The notes: generated by a model not told the origin, from the letters alone. DNA of 64,000 nucleotides from UBA877 sp034436335 (GCA_034436335.1 DAOTVO010000031.1:1-64000), one strand, 5' to 3'. Shown: positions 51,911 to 61,537, counted from the first letter of the stretch. Made by a program: numbers and translations.

Positions 51911-53590
51911 TCAGCGTTCCCGGCTGTCTTCCTCAGTCGCCGCCTCTTCGGCCAGCAACCCCATTTCGGCCAGCGCGGCCAAGACTTTGGGAAGCGCCCC
52001 ACGCTTGATGACGACCGCCGTCGGGCCAAGCAAATCGCCCAGGAAACGTCCCGCTTTCGAGCGGCGCAGTTCTTCGAGGACTTCCGGCCGGCTGAGGCGT
52101 AAAATGGTTTGCACTTCCACCCGCGCTTCAGAGCCGTTCCTCTCCCAGCGTTTGAGCGCCTTCACAAAGGCCGGCGGAATCTCGCCCGCGGCGTTCTTTG
52201 CCAACAGGCTGAGCAACTGGCCGACCTTGAGTCCCTGTTTCTGGGCGGCTTTGAGCGAGCGCGGCGTGACGCGGTAGCGGTAGTCGTCCGCGCGGGCTTC
52301 CTCCCACGCGCAGAAACGCGCCAGCAGGTAACGGGTCACGCGCGGGACGTTGCGGGGGACGCGGATGCGCCCGTCGGAAGTGACGAACAATTTGCCGCTT
52401 TCCTCCGTCGTCGGGAATCGTTCATTGACCTTGAAAGCCGTCGCCGCGCCCCCGGCCTCGGCGCAGGCGAGGTCAACGCGTCCCAGCCAATGAAGTGGCC
52501 CGGTGATGAGGAAACGGATCAAGGCGCCGTCCACCTCGTCCCAATGCTCGAAGCCGCGCAGGTACACACCGTCGGCGGTGCGCTTGATGAACCACGAGTC
52601 GTAGTCCCCGGCCGGGCGCTGGAAATCGGGGAACTGCTCTTTGACGGCGCGCAGGAAGGCCGGTAAACTCCACCACTTCTCTTTCGGCAGAGCATCCAAC
52701 AGGTCAAGCAGGAATCGTCGCGCGGCCAGGGGGCGGTTCGTCCACTCTCCCTCGCAGACCAATTCGGTCATCAGGCGCAGTTCGTTGAAGGTCTCGCTCT
52801 CCTTCCAGGCTTCGAAGAGCAGAGCCAACGCCTGGGAACGAGGCGTTTCGAGGAAGAGACGTACTTTTTCAGGCGCCGGCTCCCCCCCGACCAGTACCCC
52901 TCCTGCCTGAAGCAGGGCGCGCAGCGCCTCAAGCGGGAGCCCGAGGGGCGGGGGGCCAAGGTTCATGCGCAACGCTGCAAGAAAGGTGACGGCATCATCG
53001 AGCAGGTGATCGGTGGCCGGCAAGGGCATTTCTCGCTCTTTGGGGGAGGCCGGGCGTCCGAGGACAAGAGCAGGCCCCAAAGGCCGCGCCTGCTCGTCGG
53101 AGAGAGCCCCGCCTGTCGGATTGACTTGTCGGGTTGAAGGCATTTCTCCAGGCGCGGAACTACCGGCTATTAAAGGCAAAAAATCGTCCGGAATGTAGGC
53201 AAATTCCTGGGGGCCGACAGGAGTATCGAAGAAAGCCCGCGCCAAGAGGGCGCGGTAAAAAAGTATCTCGGCAGGAGAAATCGGGTTCAGGTATACCTGC
53301 TCACGGTCGCGGCGAGCGGGGCCGACTTCGCGCACTTCGCCAAAGCGGCGAATAAAGGCCGCCCAAGGCATTTTTCCCCCCGAGTTGGCCAGGGCCTCAA
53401 GCGCCACCTTGGCCTCGGCAGGAAGTGTTTCAAAAATCTCGCGCCCTAGTTGCGGGTCGAGCAACGCCGCGCACAGTTCGGCAAGAGCCGCTTCGCTCTC
53501 GGTTTTGGTCAGTTCTACCCCCCACAGGCTGGCAACAGCGCGCAGATGTCCGAGATCGAATTTTTGCAGGGAAGCGCACAGATTAGGCAT
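51911..53590 (-). CDS. Orphan helicase-associated (XPB/Ssl2 N-terminal-like) protein
   Basis: A 559-residue protein without helicase motifs. The C-terminal half resembles the XPB/Ssl2 N-terminal-type domain (PF13625): KLFVTSDGRIRVPRNVPRVT, ARADDYRYRVTPRSLKAAQK and TAVVIKRGALPKVLAALAEM. The N-terminal third has winged-helix-like segments (MPNLCASLQKFDLGHLRAVA). Such stand-alone proteins occur in Actinobacteria and Chloroflexi, sometimes beside an XPB helicase, which is absent here. The start at 53590 overlaps the upstream diguanylate cyclase by eight bases. A DNA-repair or transcription role is inferred only. Confidence 0.78.
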   Translation of the reverse strand: MPNLCASLQKFDLGHLRAVASLWGVELTKTESEAALAELCAALLDPQLGREIFETLPAEAKVALEALANSGGKMPWAAFIRRFGEVREVGPARRDREQVYLNPISPAEILFYRALLARAFFDTPVGPQEFAYIPDDFLPLIAGSSAPGEMPSTRQVNPTGGALSDEQARPLGPALVLGRPASPKEREMPLPATDHLLDDAVTFLAALRMNLGPPPLGLPLEALRALLQAGGVLVGGEPAPEKVRLFLETPRSQALALLFEAWKESETFNELRLMTELVCEGEWTNRPLAARRFLLDLLDALPKEKWWSLPAFLRAVKEQFPDFQRPAGDYDSWFIKRTADGVYLRGFEHWDEVDGALIRFLITGPLHWLGRVDLACAEAGGAATAFKVNERFPTTEESGKLFVTSDGRIRVPRNVPRVTRYLLARFCAWEEARADDYRYRVTPRSLKAAQKQGLKVGQLLSLLAKNAAGEIPPAFVKALKRWERNGSEARVEVQTILRLSRPEVLEELRRSKAGRFLGDLLGPTAVVIKRGALPKVLAALAEMGLLAEEAATEEDSRER

Positions 53591-54812
53591 GGTTCTCTCG
53601 CGCCGGGACAAAACGACCGCCCCCCTCGCGTTTGGCTTGGTAGAGCGCCTCATCGGAGGCGCGCAGCAACGCCGCAGAAGTTCGACCATGCCGAGGATAT
53701 TCGGCAATGCCGCCGGAAATTCCCAGGTGGACCCTGTGTCCTGTGCCCACATAGAGGTCTAATTTGGTCATCATCGCCCTAATTTTCTGGACAACCGACT
53801 GTGCTTGAAGGAGATCGGTTTCGGGCAGGACGAGGGTCATTTCATCGCCGCCATAGCGGGCAAGGAAGTCGCTGCTACGCAGGGCCTGTGGGAGAGATTC
53901 TGCCACCCTGCGGAGCACAGCATCGCCCACATCGTGGCCGCAGGTGTCGTTGATTTGTTTGAATCCGTCCAGGTCCATCATGACCACGCAGAAATGCCCG
54001 CCATTGGCCGCACAATGTTTCAGTTGGCGGTCGAGATATTCATCGAGGGCGCGGCGGTTGGGCAAGCCGGTCAGCGTGTCGCTGTGTGCTTGACGACTGA
54101 CCGCCTGGTGAAGGCGGGCGTTGATGATGGCAATGGCGGCTTGGTCGGCGAGCAAAGAGAGCAGGCGAATCTGCGAACGTTCAAAAGGCCCGGCTTGGCG
54201 CCGTGCCAGATTCATCACCCCCAGAACGCGCTGTCCCATGCGGATGGGGATGCCGATAATGGAGCCGTCCCACGCCGAAGGAGCATCCTGAAACAGGGGA
54301 TGGTTGGTCATGTCTTCAACGACGATGAGTTGGCCGGTTTGCGCCACCTTGTAGGTCAGCCCATGGGGGCGGGGTTCGGCAAATTGCTCGTTTTTCCTCC
54401 CATCGGCGGCGAGCGAAGCGCCAAAGGAGATTTTCCCATCCTGGTAAAGGTAGATGTGGGCATCCTCGGCATCTTCCACCAGGCGCATGGCCTCCTTGAC
54501 GACACTTTCCAGCACTACCTGCACCTCCAGGCTAGAAGTCAGATTGAGCGCAATGCGTTTGAGAGCATCCAGTTCGGCGGCCTGTTGCTGAATGATGGAG
54601 AGCAGTTTGCCATTTTTGGAAAAAACCTCAACCAGGCGAGCAAGCAAGGCCTGATTGGCAGGTTCGTTGAGATCGGCGGTGGTCATGATAGCATTCAGCA
54701 ATTCTTGAAGTCGCGTGATGGTCTCTTGTGAAAAGCCCTGCTGCTCCAGGCGTTGTGAGAGATGACCGAGCAGATCATTTGTCTCCAAATTTCTCTTCGC
54801 TCCTGCCAACAC
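53583..54812 (-). CDS. GAF-GGDEF diguanylate cyclase
   Basis: A 409-residue soluble cyclic-di-GMP synthase. A helical N-terminus (1-85) is followed by a GAF sensor domain (about 87-235) and a GGDEF domain (240-405). The active-site motif is GGDEM at 321-325, with Met in place of the usual Phe. The metal Asp280 is in MMDLDGF. The inhibitory I-site R312-x2-D315 is present five residues upstream, implying product feedback. The start is taken as GTG at 54812, which is uncertain as no ribosome site is seen. Coupled by overlap to the XPB-N-like gene. Confidence 0.9.
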   Translation of the reverse strand: MLAGAKRNLETNDLLGHLSQRLEQQGFSQETITRLQELLNAIMTTADLNEPANQALLARLVEVFSKNGKLLSIIQQQAAELDALKRIALNLTSSLEVQVVLESVVKEAMRLVEDAEDAHIYLYQDGKISFGASLAADGRKNEQFAEPRPHGLTYKVAQTGQLIVVEDMTNHPLFQDAPSAWDGSIIGIPIRMGQRVLGVMNLARRQAGPFERSQIRLLSLLADQAAIAIINARLHQAVSRQAHSDTLTGLPNRRALDEYLDRQLKHCAANGGHFCVVMMDLDGFKQINDTCGHDVGDAVLRRVAESLPQALRSSDFLARYGGDEMTLVLPETDLLQAQSVVQKIRAMMTKLDLYVGTGHRVHLGISGGIAEYPRHGRTSAALLRASDEALYQAKREGGGRFVPARENHA

Positions 54813-54934
54813 TAATACCAGATAAATGCTTTCCTCTCAATCATACTCTTTTCCAAAGCCAAAGAAAAGAGAGAAGTTGAGCACACACAGGCAAAGCAGG
54901 ATGAAAAACGCCCCGCCTGCACTACACAACCATC

Positions 54935-56371
54935 CTAATTCTTGCGTACCCACTTCAAACTGAGGGCGCTCATGGCAAACAGAACGGCATAGGCAGCAAA
55001 GATGGCAAAATAGCCCAGACCGGGCAGAGAAGCGTTGAGATAGTCGGCCATCAGGCCGCCAATTCCCTTGCCAATCATCCCCGCGCCGGCCCCGGCCAGG
55101 TTCGAGACGCCGAGGTAGCGGCCGGCCTCCTCCGCCGGCACAAGGTCCGCGCCGAGCGCCCAATTGGAGGTCATAAAACAGCCCGTGCCGAGGCCGATGA
55201 AAATGCCGGCCACGTAAAGCACCCACATTTGCGGCAGCCAGATGGTCGCCAGAGTCAGGCAGGCGCCCAGCGCGGCGACGATTCCGCTCCAAAAGGAGAC
55301 GTGACGTTTTCCGAAGCGGTCAGTCAGCCAGCCGCCGCCCAGCGCCGAAGCGATGATGAACAGACCGATAACCGTCATCAGCGTCCCATTAGCCGAAGCG
55401 GCCTGCTCGGCGGTCATCCCGAAGGCGTACATCAGGAAGAACGGCAGAAAGCCCTGGAAGGAAGTGGCCGCCGCCAGGAAGAACAGGCGGTTGACCACCC
55501 ACCAGGTGAACGAGGCATGGCGGTGCGCCTCCTGTCCCAGCACGGCGAGCGTCCCGGACCAGACGCCTGCCGCGACCGCCACAACCATCGCCATCACCCC
55601 GCCGACGCCGACCATCACCGCCAGGGCGGCGGCTTTTCCAGCGAAGGGCCAGGCCGCCAGCCCAATCAGCCCACCGACCGCGCCGCCGCTCGCCAGCCCC
55701 GCCAGCGCGCCAATCAGAATCCCGGCCAGCATGCCCAGCACGCGCAGCATGGGAATCTTGAACGAGACGGCCGGTTTCTCTTTCAGCGGCTCTTCGCGGA
55801 CGAAGACCGTCGTCAGGAGCATGGTTATCAGGATGACCGCTCCGGTCGCGAAGACCGCCCAGCCGAGTTTCCCCGCCCCGACCAGTTGGGCAATCGTGAA
55901 GCCGACCAGCACGATGGAGATGAGTTCCATCACCGCCTTGACCGCCGAGGCGCGGCCGCGCTGCTCAGGCGGGACGAGGTCGGGAATCAATCCCTGCAAC
56001 GGACCGTGCGAGACGTTGGACGAGAACTGAATGAGCAGCGTGGCGGCCAGCAGCATGGCGAAATTGCCGGAGAGAGCAATCAACGCCAGAAAGAGGAGGT
56101 CGAAGAGACTGCCAACTAAAATGAATGGCCGCCGCCTGCCAAAGCGGGAGGTCGAACGGTCGCTAAGCAGACCCGCCGCCGGTTGAACGAGCATGGCGAT
56201 TATCAGCCCCGCTGTGCTAATGAGGCCCAGCGCCGAGTTCTGGCGTCCTTCGGGCACGAAGAGGGCAATCAGGTAGGGCGTAAAGACCGAACCGACCGCC
56301 GTGTTGCGGACGTTCAGTCCCAGCCAGAACAGATTGATGGTGATGAAGTCATACCAGTGCAGACGTTTCAT
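54935..56371 (-). CDS. MFS transporter, SLC45/GPH-like
   Basis: A 478-residue carrier with about twelve membrane segments. The TM2-3 loop LSDRSTSRFGRRRPFI is the signature of sugar (sucrose/maltose) H+ symporters of the SLC45 and GPH type. The central loop region (about 195-300) has extra Gly/Ala-rich membrane segments, making the protein longer than typical. The start at 56371 follows GGAGAGCGC. The neighbouring genes act on sugars, so uptake of a saccharide is plausible but unproven. Confidence 0.87.
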   Translation of the reverse strand: MKRLHWYDFITINLFWLGLNVRNTAVGSVFTPYLIALFVPEGRQNSALGLISTAGLIIAMLVQPAAGLLSDRSTSRFGRRRPFILVGSLFDLLFLALIALSGNFAMLLAATLLIQFSSNVSHGPLQGLIPDLVPPEQRGRASAVKAVMELISIVLVGFTIAQLVGAGKLGWAVFATGAVILITMLLTTVFVREEPLKEKPAVSFKIPMLRVLGMLAGILIGALAGLASGGAVGGLIGLAAWPFAGKAAALAVMVGVGGVMAMVVAVAAGVWSGTLAVLGQEAHRHASFTWWVVNRLFFLAAATSFQGFLPFFLMYAFGMTAEQAASANGTLMTVIGLFIIASALGGGWLTDRFGKRHVSFWSGIVAALGACLTLATIWLPQMWVLYVAGIFIGLGTGCFMTSNWALGADLVPAEEAGRYLGVSNLAGAGAGMIGKGIGGLMADYLNASLPGLGYFAIFAAYAVLFAMSALSLKWVRKN

Positions 56372-56400
56372 GCGCTCTCCAGCAAAAATATCAGGCTGCT

Positions 56401-58215
56401 CTATTCTAACTTGGCTCTTGGGAAGGAGCAAAGCGCGGGCGTCGGGGGAATCTCCAGCGCCGTTCTCCCCAAAAATATCCCCACAGTCAGCGGGAACATT
56501 CCAGCAGGAGGCTTGCCAGCCAGAAAGAGAAGAAGTCGCTGTTCGGATGATTGACAGGGTCTACCAAAAGAAGGCCAGGCAGAAAGCCAAGACGGCCGGC
56601 AAAACCAGCAAGAGAAAGCGAAAAACCCATCCGGCAGGCCAAGGTTGGTGTTTGAAACACATGGGCGAACAAGAGAAACTCGTCGGCGTTCAAAAATCAG
56701 CGCGGCAGGCGTCTCGTAGACCAGACGATACTCCGGCGAGGTGCGCAGGGAATCAGAGAGCCGGCTGAGACGCGTCCCCCCGCCCGGAACGTTGAGCGAG
56801 AGATAAACGTACTCAAACGTCTCCTCGTTTTGCGCCGCCCAAGCCTCCAGGCAAGCAGCGTCGCGGTCGAGGCAGGCGTAGAGGTCGGGGAAGGTCTCCA
56901 ACCGGAAATTGAAATTGGCCTTGCCGGGCAGCCACTCCCGTCCCTGGAGGGTAACAATGTTCATCCGCCCGCTCAAGGCCGGAAACCACTCCAAAAGCGG
57001 GGAAAGGGTGGGCATTCTCTCCCATCCCAGGGCCAAAAAGCGCCCCTCCGCAGGGGTATGCGCCGCGATCCAGGCCAAGGCCTGACGGTCGGCTTCGGGC
57101 AGAACGTATCGGCGCTGCAAGGTCAAGAGATTCGACTGGACATTGAAAACCAGCAAGACGACAAAATAGGCAAACGCCGTCTTGCCCAACCGTTGTGCAA
57201 GCAGCGTTGTCCACTCCGGCTCTTTGCACAAGGAAGGAAAGACACTACGGCTGAGAGCAATCGCCGCCAGCAAAGAGGCCTGCACGCCGATCAGATGCGG
57301 CGCGCTGCGCGGGTCGGTCAGAAAAACGAACAAGAACCACAGCGAGAGCAGACGCGGCCCGTTCTTCCAGGCCAAAAACAGGCCGAAGACGGATAAGAGC
57401 GCCGTCAGCGGCACCGTCTCATCGGTAAAATCGAACAAGAGCAGCGGCGTCCAAAAGAGTGGGCGTGCGCCTCCGGCGTGGGCCGCCAAGAGAAGCGTCC
57501 CGGCCCCGTAGCGGGCGAGGACGAGCGTCCACCAGGGCGCACCGACCAGTAGAGTCCCGCCGCCGATCAGCAAGGCCCGCCCCACCCCACCCCACGAGCG
57601 ATCAAGCCAGAGCCAAAACAGCAGCCCTGTGACAGCAGCGTGTAAGGCGCGTTCCGGGTGGCTGAGCAGGGTCAGCCCGCCAAAGAGAGCCGCCCACAGG
57701 GCCATGCGCCACTCCCGTCGCGCAAAGGCGCCATACGCCGCCCAAGCAAAGGCCAGATAGAACAGCGTGCCGGGGGCGCGGGGAATGCCTCCCCCCATGA
57801 TGAGCCATTCATAAGCGCGCGGCAACGTGGCGTAGAACAAAGTAGCCAACGCCGCCTGATCAGGAGAGTCTAGCACCTGGCGCGCCAGCAGGAAAAACAT
57901 CGGCAGGGTGAGCAGGCTAAAAAAGGCCGGCAGCCAGCGGACAATCTCCAGCAGGTCCCAGTGGGTGGCGCGGTGCAAAAGAGCAGCCAGCAAAATCCCC
58001 AGGGGCGGATAAGCAAACGGAATATCGAGGTGGTTATACGAAGTAAACAGCGGCAAGCGCAGACCGTTCTCCGCCAGGTCGGCAGCCATGCTGTAGAACA
58101 GCCCCCCGTCCAGCAGCGGGAAACTCGCCTGCACCGGCGCAGCCAGACGCGCATAGACGCCGAACACCAGTGCCAGCGCCAAGAGCAGCCAGGTCAGCCC
58201 CTTGGCGTGTTTCAT
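56401..58215 (-). CDS. Polytopic GT-C-like membrane protein with atypical C-terminus
   Basis: A 604-residue protein: a signal-like first helix, an acidic LDGGLFYSMAADLAENG loop, then about ten helices (GT-C topology) and a soluble tail with RFLALGWERMPTLSP. After about residue 505 (AALIFERRRVSL) the composition changes to a Cys/Trp/Phe-rich stretch. A second open frame overlaps there (56487-56693), so the last ~95 residues may be a frameshifted or read-through extension. ATG at 58215 is chosen; TTG and GTG codons just upstream are alternatives. Probably a lipid-linked sugar transferase, by context. Confidence 0.75.
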   Translation of the reverse strand: MKHAKGLTWLLLALALVFGVYARLAAPVQASFPLLDGGLFYSMAADLAENGLRLPLFTSYNHLDIPFAYPPLGILLAALLHRATHWDLLEIVRWLPAFFSLLTLPMFFLLARQVLDSPDQAALATLFYATLPRAYEWLIMGGGIPRAPGTLFYLAFAWAAYGAFARREWRMALWAALFGGLTLLSHPERALHAAVTGLLFWLWLDRSWGGVGRALLIGGGTLLVGAPWWTLVLARYGAGTLLLAAHAGGARPLFWTPLLLFDFTDETVPLTALLSVFGLFLAWKNGPRLLSLWFLFVFLTDPRSAPHLIGVQASLLAAIALSRSVFPSLCKEPEWTTLLAQRLGKTAFAYFVVLLVFNVQSNLLTLQRRYVLPEADRQALAWIAAHTPAEGRFLALGWERMPTLSPLLEWFPALSGRMNIVTLQGREWLPGKANFNFRLETFPDLYACLDRDAACLEAWAAQNEETFEYVYLSLNVPGGGTRLSRLSDSLRTSPEYRLVYETPAALIFERRRVSLVRPCVSNTNLGLPDGFFAFSCWFCRPSWLSAWPSFGRPCQSSEQRLLLFLAGKPPAGMFPLTVGIFLGRTALEIPPTPALCSFPRAKLE

Positions 58216-58225
58216 CACCAACCGC

Positions 58226-58645
58226 TTACTCGCCGATGATCTTGATCAACACCCGCTTGCGGCGGCGACCATCGAACTCCCCGTAGAAAATCTGTTCCCA
58301 AGGGCCAAAATCCAGCCGACCGTTCGTCACCGCAACCACCACCTCGCGCCCCATCACCTGACGTTTCAGATGCGCATCGGCGTTATCTTCCCCGGTGCGA
58401 TTGTGCCAGTACTTGCTCACCGGCTCATGTGGGGCCAGGCTTTCCAGCCATTCATCGTAATCGTGGTGCAGACCGGACTCGTCATCATTGATGAAGACCG
58501 AGGCCGTGATGTGCATGGCATTGACCAAGCACAACCCCTCGCGAATGCCGCTTTCGGCCAAAGCCTTTTCCACTTCCGGCGTGATGTTCACAAACGCCCG
58601 CCGCGTGGGAATGTTGAACCACAGTTCTTTACGATACGATTTCAT
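58226..58645 (-). CDS. yjbQ: YjbQ/UPF0047 protein, second paralogue
   Basis: A 139-residue protein with NAMHITASVFINDDESGLHH, RTGEDNADAHLKRQVMGREV and GPWEQIFYGEFDGRRRKRV. It represents a different branch from the 50.1-kb copy, since the two share only the family pattern. The start follows GGAGGAAAC and overlaps the upstream GT87 gene by 17 bases. Its place inside a glycosyltransferase operon is unexpected for a supposed thiamine enzyme. Confidence 0.92.
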   Translation of the reverse strand: MKSYRKELWFNIPTRRAFVNITPEVEKALAESGIREGLCLVNAMHITASVFINDDESGLHHDYDEWLESLAPHEPVSKYWHNRTGEDNADAHLKRQVMGREVVVAVTNGRLDFGPWEQIFYGEFDGRRRKRVLIKIIGE

Positions 58646-59843
58646 GTTTCCTCCAGGCCAGGATTTTCTCCGGCAACCAGATTGCCAGAACCAGCAAAAG
58701 CATCAGCAAGTAAGGAAGATTATATTTCAATCCCGGGACAAGACTGCCAAACAGCAGCGCCAGCGAAGCCGCCAGCGGGGCCAGACCGGCATCTCGTGCG
58801 CGCCAGAATCCGCCGCGCACGCTCACCATCAGAAGACTCAAGAGCGGAATGAGCAAAAGAGTCAGGTCATGATAATGCAAGTGCGGCGCGGCAAAGATTG
58901 CCAGCGCCGCCGCCAGCGCGGCGCGCTTCTCTTCCACCTGCAGACTGCGCCGCCACAGCAGGCACAACGCCGCAATCGCCAGCCCATAGACAATCCAGCC
59001 GGTCAAACGGATGGTTTCCCCGCCCAGCCCCGGCGCAACGCGCCAGAGAAGCCCCACCAAATTGACCATCGCCGCCTCCTGCATCCCGTAGAACTCGCCG
59101 CCCGCCGCCGTCAACAAAATCCCGGCATACGCTTTCAGCCCCTCCACGCCCACCGCCAGCAGAGCGACCAGCCCCAGCGCCGCCCCCCCGAGAGCGAACC
59201 AGCCAAAGACCGCCCGCCGCCGGAAGAGGAACGGTGCGGCCAGCACAACGGTCACATGCGGGCGGACGGAGGTCAGCGCCAGCCCCAACCCGGCCAACCA
59301 ATCGCGCCCGGTCAGCAAGCCAAAGAGCCACAACGCCGCGCCCAGCGCCATCAGCGCCGTGTCCTGCGTGTTCAGCAGGCTGACAAAAAGCGGATAAAAA
59401 GTCGCCATGCCGGCCAGGGCCAGGGCGATTTCGTTCTTCCCCCACCCTGCGCGGCGCAGGAGACGCCCGGCCAACGCCAACGTACCGCCATAGAGCGCCA
59501 CCATGACCAGGGCATAGCGCACCAGCGAAGCCTGATAATCGCCGTCCATCAACGCGGCCAGAAGCGGCACCAGGTACGGGGGATGATTGAACATCAGCAC
59601 CTGCCCCGGCGCCAGGTCAAAGCCCACCACCTGCGCCTGCACCGTCTGCTGCAGCGCCAGGTCATAGACATGCTCCCCGCCCCACAGCCGAGCCACCCTC
59701 CCCGCCGTGTAGGCCGAAATGAAATCCGAGCCGGTGCGCTCCGCATGGTTGGTGAACATGCGCACCCACAACACAGCATAAACGATAAGCAGTGACGCTA
59801 ATCCCGTCACGAGGAAAATGCGGCGGAAGTCAACGCGTTTCAT
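58629..59843 (-). CDS. GT87-type (DUF2029) membrane glycosyltransferase B
   Basis: A 404-residue GT-C protein with about ten helices. GSDFISAYTAGRVARLWGGE carries the acidic residue expected of the donor site. FNHPPYLVPLLAAL, NTQDTALMALGAALWL and APHLHYHDLTLLL are shared with the neighbouring paralogue, implying tandem duplication. In mycobacteria GT87 enzymes are polyprenyl-phosphomannose-dependent mannosyltransferases. Its start overlaps the end of the upstream copy by 14 bases. Confidence 0.87.
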   Translation of the reverse strand: MKRVDFRRIFLVTGLASLLIVYAVLWVRMFTNHAERTGSDFISAYTAGRVARLWGGEHVYDLALQQTVQAQVVGFDLAPGQVLMFNHPPYLVPLLAALMDGDYQASLVRYALVMVALYGGTLALAGRLLRRAGWGKNEIALALAGMATFYPLFVSLLNTQDTALMALGAALWLFGLLTGRDWLAGLGLALTSVRPHVTVVLAAPFLFRRRAVFGWFALGGAALGLVALLAVGVEGLKAYAGILLTAAGGEFYGMQEAAMVNLVGLLWRVAPGLGGETIRLTGWIVYGLAIAALCLLWRRSLQVEEKRAALAAALAIFAAPHLHYHDLTLLLIPLLSLLMVSVRGGFWRARDAGLAPLAASLALLFGSLVPGLKYNLPYLLMLLLVLAIWLPEKILAWRKHEIVS

Positions 59844-61014
59844 AGCGCCAGACGACAAGCGGCAGAATCGCCATCAGCAGATACGGAAAGGTGTAACGCG
59901 CCGGGTCCCAAAGTTCGGCGAACAGCAGCAGGAGCGAGACTCCCATCGGCAGGGCTGCGGCCGCGGCGACCCGCAGCCTGCCCGCCGTTAAACCGGCCAT
60001 GCCCACCCCCAGGAGGGGAACAAGCAACAGCGTCAAGTCGTGGTAATGCAAGTGGGGAACGGCAAACAAAGCCAAAGAAACCGTCAGTGCCAAATGACGC
60101 AGGCGCATCTCCCTCACCACTGCACCCAGGGCGGTGACCCCCAGCAGCGCAGCAGCGTAGACTCCCCAGCCGAGGGCGCGGACGGTCTGCGGGTCCGGCC
60201 CCGCAGCCAGACGGCGCAGCAGGCCGACCAGGTTGAACATGGCCGTCTCCTCCATCCCGTAACCTTCGCCGCCCGCCGAGAGAGTCAGGATGTGGAGATA
60301 ATCCAACGCCCCCTGCAGCCCGACTTGCAGGAAACTGTACAGGCCCAGAGTAATCGCTCCCACAAGAAACCAGCCGAAAATCTCTCGCCTGCGAAAGAGA
60401 AAGAGCGCCGCCAACAGCAAGGCAATCTGCGGGCGGATGAGCGTCAGCGCCAGGCCCAAACCGGCCAAGCGATCGTTCTCGCGCACAAAACCGGACAACC
60501 ACAGGAGACCGCCGAGCAACAAGAGGGCGCTATCCTGGCCTTTCAGCACGCTCATGAAGAACGGCTCAAAGAGCAGGATGCCCATCACCGTCGCGCCAAC
60601 GTGCACAGGCAGCCAGCCGCTTTGCTTTAGCGCACGGGCGAGGGCAGGCAGAGCAGCGAAAGCCAAGGCATAGAGCAGCAAGGCATAACCAAAGTAAGCC
60701 GCCCGGTAAGGCAAGCGCGCCAGGAGCGCCAGGAAAGGATAAAGAAACGGGGGATGGTTGGGCGGCAAAACCTGCTGCGCGCCGGGAGGGACGCCCGCCG
60801 TCTCGGCCTGCGCGGCCGCCGCCAGGTCGAGGTCATAGACGCGGCTCAGGCCGTGTTCGGCCGCCACGCGCCCGACCGAGTAATAGGTCAGGAAATCCGC
60901 CCCTTCCAGTTTGCCGGGCATGCGGACGTAGGCCGTCATCAGCGCCGCATACCAGGTTATCTGGAGCGCGACAGCCAGAAGGAACAGCAAACGGGCAGGA
61001 CGGAGGCGTTTCAT
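59830..61014 (-). CDS. GT87-type (DUF2029) membrane glycosyltransferase A
   Basis: A 394-residue paralogue of the next gene with the same layout: GADFLTYYSVGRVAAEHG, NHPPFLYPFLALLARL, KGQDSALLLLGGLLWL, TLIRPQIALLLAAL and VPHLHYHDLTLLLVPL. It is first in a four-gene overlapping operon (GT87 A, GT87 B, yjbQ, GT-C-like). The start at 61014 (MKRLRPARLL) is chosen since upstream codons lie in repeat sequence. The ribosome site is weak. Confidence 0.87.
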   Translation of the reverse strand: MKRLRPARLLFLLAVALQITWYAALMTAYVRMPGKLEGADFLTYYSVGRVAAEHGLSRVYDLDLAAAAQAETAGVPPGAQQVLPPNHPPFLYPFLALLARLPYRAAYFGYALLLYALAFAALPALARALKQSGWLPVHVGATVMGILLFEPFFMSVLKGQDSALLLLGGLLWLSGFVRENDRLAGLGLALTLIRPQIALLLAALFLFRRREIFGWFLVGAITLGLYSFLQVGLQGALDYLHILTLSAGGEGYGMEETAMFNLVGLLRRLAAGPDPQTVRALGWGVYAAALLGVTALGAVVREMRLRHLALTVSLALFAVPHLHYHDLTLLLVPLLGVGMAGLTAGRLRVAAAAALPMGVSLLLLFAELWDPARYTFPYLLMAILPLVVWRYETR

Positions 61015-61090
61015 GGCCGATGCGAACCAGAAATAAACATAGATAAACAGATATAAACAGGATTTGCTTTGCTGCAAACGCTTTTGATAT

Positions 61091-61221
61091 TGTCGCTGCG
61101 AGCGATGGTCGAGTAGCGCAGCGTATCAAGACCGAGCGAAGCAGTCTCTTAGCCTGCGAGGAGATTGCCTGTCCTGCATCAGGCCAGGGCTTCGCCGCCT
61201 ACAGCGGCTCGCAATGACATG
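61091..61221. repeat. Composite palindromic intergenic repeat
   Basis: Outer arms TGTCGCTGCGAGC and GCTCGCAATGACA and inner arms GCAGTCTC and GAGATTGC follow the widespread TGTCATTGCGAGC...GCAATGACA repeat. A GGTCGAGTAGC...GTATCAAGACC segment (61112-61136) of the 7.2-kb repeat type is embedded in it. The 61015-61291 gap has no gene. Confidence 0.7.
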
Positions 61222-61253
61222 CTCGCAACAAAGCAAACCAGATTTATTTTCGT

Positions 61254-61291
61254 TTGTCTTCATCTCCGCTCATCTCCGGTTATCGCCGGTT
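61254..61291. repeat. Short run of CATCTCCG words
   Basis: CATCTCCGCTCATCTCCGGT and following bases repeat the decamer wording of 803-966 and, as there, end at the stop codon of a minus-strand gene. Confidence 0.65.
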
Positions 61292-61537
61292 TCAGGCTTC
61301 TTTTTCGACCACCACCGTCGCTTCGGCGACCAGCGCGGCAATCGCCCCCACCGCCGCCAGGGTCGGGGCCAGAACAAGGCCCACCATACCAAAGGTAAGC
61401 GGAAATTCCATCAGCACCTTGCCGTCCCTGTCCTTGATGATGACGCGACGGAGGTTGCCCTCATGGATGAGTTGCTTAACTTTGGCGAGCAGTTCCTCGC
61501 CACTGACGCGAAATTCCTCGGTGCGAAAGTCGGACAT
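61292..61537 (-). CDS. DUF4342 protein
   Basis: An 81-residue protein. The charged N-terminus EEFRVSGEELLAKVKQLIHE is followed by VIIKDRDGKVLMEFPLT and a C-terminal hydrophobic helix (51-75), matching DUF4342. It may be membrane-associated; the function is unknown. AGGAG is seven bases from the ATG at 61537. An ATG two codons upstream is too close to it. Confidence 0.85.
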   Translation of the reverse strand: MSDFRTEEFRVSGEELLAKVKQLIHEGNLRRVIIKDRDGKVLMEFPLTFGMVGLVLAPTLAAVGAIAALVAEATVVVEKEA

